A stretch of DNA of 64,000 nt from Quercus robur (lineage: Eukaryota > Streptophyta > Magnoliopsida > Fagales > Fagaceae), in contig NC_065535.1 of the NCBI RefSeq assembly GCF_932294415.1, positions 84,837,862 to 84,901,861 on the forward strand, given 5' to 3'. Of this stretch, positions 1 through 10,700 are shown in pieces (within the stretch, counting starts at the first letter, position 1; each line of letters starts with the position of its first letter). The position numbers and the translations under genes were made by a program. The notes beneath the pieces were generated by a model. That model saw only the letters and a list, made by a program, of their open reading frames with translations, did not search any database and was not told the DNA's origin.

Positions 1-241
1 ACACGGTTCCTGCCAAGATATTTTCACAGTTAATTGATTAGGCCACATATAAACAAATCATACCACTTTTCAGTCTCACTACAAATGTCTGTAAAGAACA
101 TGTTTGCGTGCCTATTTGGGTACAACTTATTTTTAATTTTTTTCAAAAATGGGTTGTTTCACTGGTTTGAGAAAGTATTAACATACACAAAAAATACATG
201 AAAATTTGATATGAAAGAAATTGGAAGAGGGTAAAATTTAC

Positions 242-1562
242 CCTGACTATGTGGTTTGCGCCGTTCCTTCTCGACCTTTTCATGGATCCCATCTAGCATT
301 GAAATGAAAAATTCATGAGCATCTTGCTGCTCATAGCTTGCCAGATTTGCAGCATGTTGCCACCAACTGCAATGCAACCACAGCGATCATAAACATCAAC
401 AAGCTATTTACTTCTTTTTTTACCTTCTAAACAAAAAATGTAAAATCAGTAAAGTTTTAAGTCCAAAGGTAAAATATTTTTATCCACATGGGTCAAAACT
501 CAAAATTCAAATACTACAAATTGAACCCGTCAACCAAAATGCACATATTCAGACCAATCCCATATATCAAAATCAAACAATTTTCACGAACCTGTACAAA
601 AACTTTGCAGGACTATAAGGCTTCCGATCTCTCGAAAAAACGGCCGAAAACATGGCGTCCATATCGCAAGCCAAACACATCCGCGAATTATTATTCTTTT
701 CACTGTTGCTCGCATTTCTCCGATTCGCAATGCCGTCTCCATTGCCATTTCCATTGCAATTGCTCTTCTTTTGGCAATAGAATCGGTTGTGCCGATCGCT
801 GAGGAAATAGTTTCTCAGCGGCGGAGTGTGAAGCAGAGCTTGCAGAACCGAATTCATGAAGCACGTGTTTCCGAGATTGTTGAGTCCGCGCAATCCCCAG
901 GGTAACAAATCGTTGGATCTGGAATCGGAGTTTGAATCGGAATCGGAAACGGTGCCGTTTAGGGGACTAGATGAGCTTCCCATTAAGGATCGCTCTCTCG
1001 GATCCGGGGTCCAAGGCCGGTAATCTACTCGCCGCCGTTTCCTTAGGTTTTCAGGCTGAGGTAATCGGATCGTGGTCGGCGTTGTGACGGAGTGAGGCGG
1101 CGCGTGGAGCGTCGACGCTGCGGTCTGAGCGAGGACCACCGCGGAGTCGAAGTCGCGATCGTAGACCTGATCGCGGCACGCGCAGCAGAAGAGCTCGGCG
1201 CGATCGACGTCGACGGCGATCTCGTGGCCACCTCCTCTCGTCGACTCCGCGTGCGCCGCCGCGTGCGACGGACCGCCGCCGGGAGGCGCGTGGCAGTGCA
1301 CGGCGGCGCAGGAAACGCAAGCGTAAAGGCGAGTGCGACCGCCGCCGGAGTCGCCGCACGCGCCGCAGAGAGGGACCTCGCTGGGGTCCCGGCGGATCGC
1401 GGCGCGGCCTCCCGGCGGCTTGATCCGGAGACAATCCTGCAGAGCTCGGAACGGGTTGGACCGGTGCCGGGATCGGAAATCGGCGAGGTGGGGACACGGC
1501 TGGAGAGAAATCTGGCCGTTGATCCGATGATTGTTGTTGTTGCTGTTGATCTTCGAAGACAT
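242..1562 (-). CDS. UBP22: Ubiquitin C-terminal hydrolase 22-like (SAGA deubiquitinase), 5' part only
   Basis: Minus-strand gene running off the left edge; two coding exons are visible, 1562-592 and 366-242. Exon 1 encodes 323 residues. A ZnF-UBP finger comes first (Cys23/His25, Cys66/Cys69, Cys82/Cys85, Cys126/Cys129 with nearby His). An acidic/Ser-rich linker follows, then the USP Cys box [19 protein letters not shown], with the catalytic Cys near residue 234. The exon joins at FLY|S into exon 2, which reads [20 protein letters not shown], the QQDAHEF motif typical of USPs. Splice sites are AG|GTTCGT, TTGCAG|T and AGG|GTAAAT. The rest of the catalytic domain, including the His box, must lie left of position 1. 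In this family (yeast Ubp8, human USP22, plant UBP22) the enzyme removes ubiquitin from histone H2B within SAGA. Exon 1 is unusually GC-rich compared with its surroundings. The start is the first Met in frame, just ahead of the zinc finger. Assignment is strong; the exon 2 end is approximate. Confidence 0.93.
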
Positions 1563-1760
1563 TGTAGATGGAGATTAGGATTGAGGTTGAAGATGTTAGA
1601 CGATGATGAAGAAGAAGAAGAAGAAGAGGAGGAAGAAGATGAAGCCCTAGATTCCAAGAACATAAGGCTCATCGATCGGTGAAATCAACGGCTGAGATTG
1701 GAGGAGTGAAAGTGAGAGACCATTGAGTGTGATGGTGAGGATTATATATATAAAATCTGG
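1563..1760 (-). promoter_or_regulatory. UBP22 leader and TATA box
   Basis: On the minus strand a TATA-like stretch (plus-strand positions about 1743-1756) lies some 180 bases upstream of the ATG at 1562. A purine-rich GAA/GAG microsatellite at about 1605-1642 on the plus strand makes a CT-rich leader in the transcript. The spacing is what one expects for a plant core promoter with a 5' UTR of roughly 150 bases. This is inferred from position and sequence only. Confidence 0.55.
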
Positions 1761-3207
1761 TGAGAGTTTTATTTGTTTTCTTTCTGTTAAAATCTGTTCA
1801 GCTTGTTGGGATTTTTAGATTTTCAAGATTTGTTGGATTCTTTCTATTTTATAGTATTGATAAAAGAGAGAGAAAAAAAAATTAAAAATAAAAATAAAAA
1901 CATTTTTAAAAAATTATTTAATGATTAGTTTTAGTTTTCAATATAATTTTTTTTTTTTTTTTAATGTTTTTGATACAAAAAGAGAGGAGAGAAAAAACAC
2001 TTAGAAATTGGGTTTATGTTTTTTTTGGTATTATTGGGTTTTGGTTAAAGTGGTACTGAATCTTCAACAGTAGCTAGTGAGCTGAGAGGTATACTTTTCA
2101 AGTACAGTGAAAGGCCAAAGGTAGATTAAAGTAAAGACTAAATATATTTTTTTGCTTTTTTTAATGTGGGCCATTGGATATGAGTGGGTTGTTGTGTGGA
2201 TTGTCTAGTGGATGTGGGCCCAACTAGCCTTGATGTGTTTGTGTTTGGGTTGGTGATGAGCTTCTTCTTTTGCTCAAACTTTCCCTCAGCCTAGGTTAAG
2301 GAAGGTCATCATTATTCATTATCAGTGATAGTACAGTGAGTTGTGACTGGTGGAGTCTACTTTTTAATCCTTTCATTCAAGTGTGGTACTATGGTATGGT
2401 AGGGTATGGTGTACCTAACACTTATACAATAATTTAGATCAATGTTATTTAAAAACAAAAAAACAAAGAAAAAATGAAAATTAGTATTTTTTGATATTTT
2501 GAATGAAGACATTCAATTTGAAACCCTTTTTTCTGCTTATAATTCTTCTTCTTCTTCTTTTCTAAATAAAGAATCTAATTTGTAACATTTCAATAATCGT
2601 ATCTCTTTTAACTTTCAATTAAAATGAAAAATGAAAGGAAAAAGGCTTAGAAAAGTATCTTTGCTAAATTAACCCACACATCAACCCATCAAGAACATAA
2701 GTACAATTTGGACAATTCTAGCTCACCTTCTCAAGCAAACGAAACAAAACCAGATTCTCTCAAATTTTGAGATAATAAATTCTAAAGAGGGTTGTCATTG
2801 GCTAGCTTCAAATGACAACCTATTTTTGGGAGACAATGTACTCCACCTTGAATTTATCCACACACGTCAACCCTTCAATTCTATTTGGAATCTGTCAAAG
2901 TCATTTTAGTATATTGAAGACATTCATTTAAGGCAAGAAGAAAGTTATAACCAAAAAAAAAAAAAAAATCAAACATTCAAAATTTTCTTTTGCTTAGCTA
3001 CTTCTGCATCATCCTCATCTGTCCACAACCTTATACTTGGATTAGAGCTTAGACAATTTAGCTCACCTTCACAAGTAAACAAAATAAATCAAAATATTCC
3101 CAAATTTAGATATAATATTCCAAATAAGGTTGTCATTAGCTAGCTTCGAATGACAACCCTATTTAGAAGACAAAGTACTCTACCTGAATTAATCCACAAA
3201 AAAAAAT
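1761..3207. other. AT-rich intergenic spacer with duplicated segment
   Basis: No gene is visible. Within it, about 2690-2990 is a diverged copy of sequence that recurs at about 3050-3190 and again at 3370-3560. Shared blocks include the text around TTGTCATTGGCTAGCTTC and around GAAGACATTCATTTAAGGCA. The second copy is interrupted by the MITE at 3209-3368, so the duplication is older than that insertion. Confidence 0.6.
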
Positions 3208-3208
3208 T

Positions 3209-3368
3209 TAGTACTACAAACTTAGCTACAATTTTTGTCACAATTCTCCCATTGGTTGTGAGTAATAGAAAAAAAAATAGTAGGTCCATATGAAAGTGAC
3301 AAAAAATCAATCATAATTTTCTATATAAAAAAGTTGTGACAAAAATTGTGACTAAGTTAGTGATACTA
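3209..3368. mobile_element. Small palindromic MITE
   Basis: About 160 bases whose ends are inverted copies of each other over roughly 36 bases. The left arm contains ACTTAGCTACAATTTTTGTC and the right arm contains its near-complement, with GACAAAAATTGTGACTAAG. There is no coding capacity. It splits the second copy of the local duplication. The superfamily was not determined because the target duplication is not clear. Confidence 0.65.
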
Positions 3369-3647
3369 GAACAACTCTAAATACACGCATCAATCCTTCA
3401 ATTCTATTTGGAATTTGTCATATTCGTTCAAGTATATTGAAGACATTCATTTAAGGCAAGAAGAAAATTATACCCCAAAAAAAAGTTTTTTGAAAATTCA
3501 TACTTTTCTTTTGCTCATGTACTTACGCATCATCCTCCTCTGTCCACAAGCTTGTGCGTGGTTAAGGAAAGAAAAATTCATTTGACTCCAAATCTCCAAC
3601 CACAATTTTTTGGACCTATAGACAATTTATTTTGGTGTTTACCTAAT

Positions 3648-3725
3648 GGTCTGTTTGGATTGAGTTATGAACTCTACTCTACTCCCCTCCACTTTTCCTC
3701 ATTTCTCTTCAATCCAAACAGGCCC
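3648..3725. mobile_element. Very short MITE remnant
   Basis: A 78-base hairpin-like unit. Its left end GTCTGTTTGGATTGA is the inverted complement of its right end TCAATCCAAACAGGCCC. The end type is common among plant MITEs. There is no ORF, and no reliable target-site duplication is seen. Confidence 0.55.
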
Positions 3726-4737
3726 AAGTTAAAAGGGATTTTGAGTCATGACCTTGTCACTATTTTAATTTTCAGATGGAGCACTTACAACATATGTTCG
3801 TACCTCATAGATAGAGCATTGAAGTGATTTTTTTTTTTTTTTTTTTTGTAACGTACAACAAGCTTTAATATAACACCATGGAGCATGCTGTGCCAGTATG
3901 CTCACGAGTCACGGTTACATTATCTTTGAAGGAAACTAGTGGGCATGTAAAGAGAAAAATACCCAAGCAACCAACCGGTCCAAGCATTTGGTCAACCTGG
4001 TTCAATAACTGTTTATCTATTGGTTGGAACTCACAATTTTTCCTCATCAAATCATGTCCAACTGTCTGTACAATTGTACATTGTGTACAATACATATTAA
4101 CCATATATATCAAACAATTTCCCACACGTCTAGATTTTTCGTACTTTTCGTTCATGAATATCCTTTGGTTGCTGACTAAATGCTGCGACAATGGTTCATT
4201 CATGTGCAATCTCATGCCCTATCAACCTATGAAGAAGATGAGCATGAAAGCAGCAGAAGAACATGAATAAGTTGCATCTCTGAAAAGTATCAAATAATGC
4301 AAATACCGCAGCTGATAACAGAACCTATAAAAAGACTACTTGTGTCAGAAAAGAAAATAATTCCACAAACCACTGGTTTTAAGGAACAGATATCAAAAAG
4401 TAGCTTTGAGCCCAAAAGACTTTGCTCCACACTTTTGAAAAGCCTACCATAAAAATTTCCTCTTTTGGGCCCTGCGAAGAGAGGGAAAATGACGTGGGAA
4501 AAGAGGAAGAAAAGAAGATAAAGAAATTGCAAGACAAGACAGCACGAGGACAAGGACATGAATCCAGCAGAGAAAAATAAAGAAATTGGTCATTTATAGG
4601 AACTGTAATATAGCACAAGGTGCATCATTCCACTGCTTCAATTACTTGGTACAAGATTCTTCAGCGAAAAGGAAGACAATGCTTGGGAGTAAAGCACGCG
4701 TGTTTCATTAGATGGGGTAGTCTTTACAAGAAACACT
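3726..4737. other. ARPC3 3' flank and probable 3' UTR
   Basis: Sequence downstream of the ARPC3 stop codon (minus strand). The 3' UTR should occupy the part next to 4738, but its end is not resolved. A run of about 20 T at 3829-3848 reads as poly(A) on the minus strand and directly follows TATTAAAG-type sequence. It could be an old retroposed 3' end or chance. ORFs here on both strands match no family I recognise and look non-coding. Confidence 0.4.
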
Positions 4738-7700
4738 TCAAGGGACGATAATGTTCATGAATTTCCTCTTGGCAAAAGCTAACCACCATTTATTTGGAGT
4801 CCCATTGGGTCTATATGCAACACTCAATAGTCTCCCACTTGTTTCCTCCCTTATCTGCTTCAAATAATTCCTCAGCAGCTCTGCATTCAATAATTAGAAA
4901 AATAAGAATGGAAAAAAATTTTAGTCTGAAGCAATCATTCACATGGTTGAGGATGTTCTTAAGCAGAAGACGAAACGTTGAAAACCAAAATTTCACAGGT
5001 CTGATCATATATGTCAACATTTCAAACATCAATATGATTGACTAGTCTCAAGACTCAACATTCATCTGCCCTTTAATTTTTACTAGGTAAAGCATTTGGG
5101 GGGAATGCGAAGCCCAGACATACCCTACCTAAAGGGGTGAACATGCCAGTTGGGCCATTGGCTGACTCAACATTCAACTTTCATATCTCACATTGGTTTT
5201 ATGTAAGTATATTCATCAAAATGACAGAAAAGATTTGAAATTTTCTTGATAAAAATCTCTATGAAGTGGACATTCAATGGTGTATTATGAATTATGATCC
5301 CTTTGAAATAACAAAAATCAACATGTTGGTGGAGAAATGATACATTAGTCCCATGTTGAAATATCAAAGCCCTAACTATGAAATAGAATGTACAAAGGCC
5401 CCAACTCCATAACCCGAGAAGGATGCAAAAAGTCTCATGGATAATGTTATAGTTAAGAGCCCTAGAATAATACTTCACCCTCAATCTTGCTCTTAAAAGG
5501 GGAGGAGGTGCCATATGACTATAAATCACACAAGCAACTCACGAACAGATTCCATCAAAAGTAAATTATGAAACAAGAAAATAAAAAAGCCAATATTTTA
5601 AGGCCAATAGTTGAAGCCACTACATCAGCCCCATCAAACAAAAAAGGCAGTAAGCTAAGCCTAGATTTGAAAACTGTATCTATATAATGAACTTCACTCA
5701 AGAAAAATTTGTTGTTTCCACAATGAAAGAAAATACAAAGAGCCTTCACATAAAACTGAGGTATTTGATAACCAACAAATGGTTGAGGGTGAGTTTAGCA
5801 TCAGCTTTTAACTTTTATGTACAACTTCTTAAAACCCCACTTTTTCCCGTCTTTTCTCACTTTTTCAAATTTTTTCAAGATACAAGTATACTTTAGTATA
5901 TTTTCAGCAAAAAGTCTTCAACAACAAGCTAAATAAGCTATTCCCAAACGGACACTTAGTCTCAAGTGATGGTCATGTAATGAAGGTATCAATTGCATCA
6001 TTGATATCACATTGATCCCTAATTAGACAATTTTATCTCCAAGCAACATGTCATGTGAAACCAGCAGAAAGAAAAGAGGGCCCATGCAGGTTGTGAATAA
6101 AAGCAACATTTTAGAGTTAAACTATTTTACAATATTACTTTTTCAATTGAGATGTAGGTTTAAAGATGGTGTAGCAAATGTTGCAAAATTAGCAGCAAGA
6201 GCTTGTATCCAACCAGAAACTACATTCCTCGTCATCTACATTTAAAACTTAAAACTATGATATTTGAATAGTATCCAAGAGGAGGCTTCCCTTAAAATTG
6301 TTACATACATTAAAGCACAAAGGAATAATTATCAGTATTAGAAACATAGAGCATTATTTTCTCACCACAAATTGTAGTGACATAAAGACAATAAAGAAAA
6401 TGCCAAAGAAAGCAGGAAAAGGTGGACTTTCTTCAGCCAGAAGGACACAAAATAAGTTGTCAAACTTGGGAGCTTGAAAGAATAACTAGGTGTGGGGGCC
6501 AGTTATCTAGAAGGAACTATTGAAACCGTCTGAATTGGGCCTATGGCCCAATCCAAGGATATCAATCAATCCAAGGTTATAATAGGCATGGTATAAGAAG
6601 ATGAAATAAAGATTGTATGTGATAGTCCAAAATATGTCCGAGGAGAAAAGTCATTTCGGAAACGGAGATCCGAGGTCAGTAAGAATGCCTTATCATCCCA
6701 GACATCCTTCAAAGTTGCATCACAACTAAGAGTCGGACATTGGATAAGGATGAGCAAAGGGAGGCAACAAATATCTTCAAAGCTGCTACCTCCACATTAA
6801 ATGTCTCCCAACTAACTCTCTGGCTGCATTAATGTGGAAGTGATACCTAAACAGTAGTCAAGCAGCCTTACAACTACTAGTTGATGGTTCTGGGAGGTGT
6901 TGGATGGGACAAGAAGGAGTTCCTAGAATCTAAACTACACGTGTATGGTAGGGATGATACCAAGATTGTAGTATATAACATGGGAAGATGGCCTAAAGAA
7001 AAGGATCGGAAAAATTGAAGAAATCTTTGTAATAATATTATGAACTCTTGTAACTTTGTGTAAGTGACATAAATAGCAGACTAGAGAAAAAACAGAGAGT
7101 TTAAGGCCTGGCTACCTTGAATTAGCCATAGATTTTTCTGTCCTACTCGATAATGAAATTTCACAGAGTCTCCATGTTTTGTTCTGCTTGTTCTGCTTAG
7201 AGAAATTTTAGACTGCTTGTCTTATCAAACTCTTTCTTTGTGACCTTCTGTTTTTGAGTTTGAAACTATGGGTGGTTCCATTTTCTTTTTTCTCGAATCC
7301 AAATCGTTTGAATTTTCTGTGGAAGAGGGTGGTACTTTCTTCTTGTTACGCATTTTTGAAAGATATAAGGATTCTCTCCGATCGGTTTTCATGGGAAAAG
7401 AGAGTGCTTTTCGGTTGCTTACATATATTGAGGATCACTTGTCAAATACCCGTCCTGATAACTTTGCTAGAACCTTCAGGGATGGTAATAAGGTTTTGAT
7501 TTTGCAAATGGGATTAAATGCACATGGAAGCTTTCTTATGATCTCTGAGCTTCTCCATGGTCGTCGGAAGGGCCTCATCATTGTACCAGAAGGAAAGCTG
7601 GGTAGTGGGTGGAGAGGTTTTGGCTTTCATCTTCGCAAGGCCATTGCTCCCATCTCTCCTGGCGTCAAATCGCCATCTCATTCTGCCCCATTTCCGTCAT

Positions 7701-10700
7701 TGCAAAAGTCCAGAAAGCATAAGTCCTTTCTGGCGGCAGCGGTGGAAGGTGATCGGAAATCCTATGGTGGTAGTAGAACAGGAAAGCTTGCAATGCCCAA
7801 TATTCAAAATTCTATCAAATCAAATCTAGCTCCCAAGTCTAGATTGAGCAGTTAGAAATCTCAGAGCCTGGATTTGCGCGATAGGGGTGCTGGGCAGGTA
7901 AGCACGGTTCCTGAGGCTGAAGTCACGCTTGAACTTGAGGATGACGCTCTTACAATTGCTGACTCTCCTCTCTCGTTAGAAGTTTCTTTACATTTGGTAC
8001 GTGGGCTGAATGGCAAGTGGGACATTAAGAGTTCAAACATTAAGGAAGTGGGCTGTTCTGGTGTTGGGCCCTTGAAAGATGTCTTTAAGCCCAATGCTCT
8101 AGCTGAAGCCCCCCCACTTAACCCACCTCATGTTCCCAAACTTAAGCCCAAGCCTTCGTTGGTCTGGCAGCCCAAAAGTACTGCTGGTAAACAACTGAGT
8201 CACCTGACCAACACGAGCTGCCCGTCGCGAGAGACCCTTTCTCCAGGTTTGTTGAGTCCTGGCGCGAGATCCTTCCAGTCGTCGCCGTGCCCTTCGTCTT
8301 TGCCTCTGACGTCGTCGGTGGTTTCCGATGTCACCGCTGCCCATTCTCTCATAACCGACAAGTCTGGCGAAGCCAGGTTTGAGTCACCGGCGACGACGGA
8401 CTCGATTCTTGTTTCCGATGTAGCCGAGTCTGTGCTTCTCGGCTCCGACGAGTCCGAGGAGGCCAGGAATGGGTCGGTTTGCTCCACAATTCACGATGAG
8501 AGCTTAATGCTTGATCCCCGACTGTTTCTCCAGGAGCATTCCGGCAATTTTGACAAGAAATGGGGAAACTCGGAGCAGTGGTTTCTTGAATTACGCGATG
8601 GGAGGAGGGTTGCGGTTCCGGTGCAGATTGCTTTGCCTCCTTGTGAAGCTACAGAGGTTTTGGAAAAGCAACAACAGCTTGTTACGTTGGAATTTTCTGA
8701 AGTCACGAACATGTCTTTGGCTCTGTTCGAAGAAGATGATGTTTTGGTGGAGGATTGGGCCTCGGATTCCTTCTTGGAGGAAGCTAATCAGCCCCTAGTG
8801 GTTGATCCAATTGCATTTTCTCTACCCTTGGCCAAGGAGAAGCAGTCTCTTGTAGATGAGGATAGTGTTGTGGGTGTGGACACTTCAAGGAGTCAGGAAC
8901 CTTACTCCGATTGGTTTCAAAAGAGATTCAATAACTTTGATAGCTTCCTTGGCACGTCACTTGTGGGTTTAGAAGATCAAGCAACAGAATTTTTATTGGC
9001 TGTTGAAGCTGAATTATATCGGAGGGCTGAGGTGAACACGAAATCGTGTGGTTCAAAAGGTTCGGGGGTGAAAGGTTTAAGAGAGTTGAAAGGGTTGTTT
9101 AGTTCCATTAATTATGGCTCTACATCTGCTAGGCGATGTGGTCTTAATAGGAATCGGGTTCTTTCCGTTGCTCAATGAATTTAAAGCTTATTTCCTGGAA
9201 TGTCAGAGGTCTGAATGAAGTTGACAAGAGGCTTCAAATTCGTAACTTGTTGCGATCCTGGAAGGCTGATATTGTGTGTTTGCAAGAGACCAAACTAGAG
9301 TGGATTACTAGAGGTACTGTTCGAAGTATTTGGAGTTGTCCTTATGTCAATTGGTTGTACCTGGGCTCTGAAGGTGCTTCTGGAGGAATTTTATTGATGT
9401 GGGATAGCCGGGTTGTGGAAAAGGTGGAGGAAGCGGTGGGGCATTTTTCAGTTTCTTGCAAGTTTAAAAATGTAGGCGACCAATTTGAGTGGGCTTTCAC
9501 AGGTGTATATGGGCCTAATTTGAACAATAGGCGTAGGTTGATGTCGGAGGAACTAACCGGGCTGATCAGTTGGTGGGATTTGCCTTGGTGCCTTGGAGGG
9601 GACTTTAATATTATCCGCTTCCCTTCTGAGCGTTTGGGGGCTGCCAGCTTCTCCAGGGCTATGTTTGGATTTTCTGACTTTGTTTCTTTGCATGGGTTGT
9701 TGGATATTCATATGGAAGGGGGCCTTTATACCTGGTCTAATACTTCCTCAGCTTCTAGGCTAGACCGGTTCCTTTTCTCCCCTCTTTTGGCTGATCACTT
9801 CTCTCAGTTCACCCAAAAAAGGATGCCTAGAGTTCTTTCTGACCATTTTCCTATTTCGTTGGAGGGTGGGTGTCAGCGAAGAGGCAGAATTCCCTTCCGT
9901 TTTGAAAATATGCGGTTAAGGGTGGATAACTTTGTTGACAAAGTGAAGGAGTGGTGGGCTTCCTATTTGTTCCATGGTACCCCTAGTTTTATTCTTGCTA
10001 AGAAGTTGGCTGCATTGAAGTCGGACTTAAAAAAGTGGAATGAAACTGAGTTTGGCAATGTCACTTTTAAGAAACAGGCCCTTTGGAGTAAGTTGATTGA
10101 TTTGGATGCTAAAGAGGAGATTCATAGTCTATCTACTGAGGAGAAGTTAGCTCAATCTAATCTTCGTTCAGATATTGAAAAGTTGACTCTTATGGAAGAG
10201 ACAAGTTGGAGACAAAAGTCCAGGGTGTTGCATTTGAAAGAAGGGGATGCCAATACCAAATTCTTTCATAGAATGGCTAATTCCAACAGGAAAAATAATG
10301 CAATCGAAAGCCTTATGGTTAATGGTACTTTGTCGTCGGATCAAGGTATAATTGCAGACTACGTTTCTCATTTCTTCATGAATTTGTACTCTGAGCAGCA
10401 GGTTGAGCGGACGTTTCCGGATTCGTTGGTTTTTCCAATGATATCTGGGGAGAATGCGGATTGGTTAGAGAGACCTTTTGAAGAGGCAGAAATCTTTGTT
10501 GTTATTCAAAGTTTTCATGGTGATAAATCCCCTGGTCCCGATGGCTTCCCTATGGCTTTTTTCCAAGCTTGCTGGGGGATTGTTAAGCCGGATCTCATGG
10601 CTGTTTTTCATCATTTTTTTGCCATTGGTCAGTTTGAGAAAAGCTTAAACACAACTTTTGTTACTCTTATTCCTAAAAAGCATGCAGCTAATGAGATTGG

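Noticed and set aside
1092-1682. 196-codon plus-strand ORF opposite UBP22 exon 1
   Set aside because: It is antisense to a clear conserved exon. The open frame results from high GC and regular codon bias, and the translation is Arg/Val/Glu low-complexity without domains.
3865-4270. Overlapping ORFs of 116 and 130 codons downstream of ARPC3
   Set aside because: No domain, no splice support, and both strands are equally open. More likely 3' UTR or flank.
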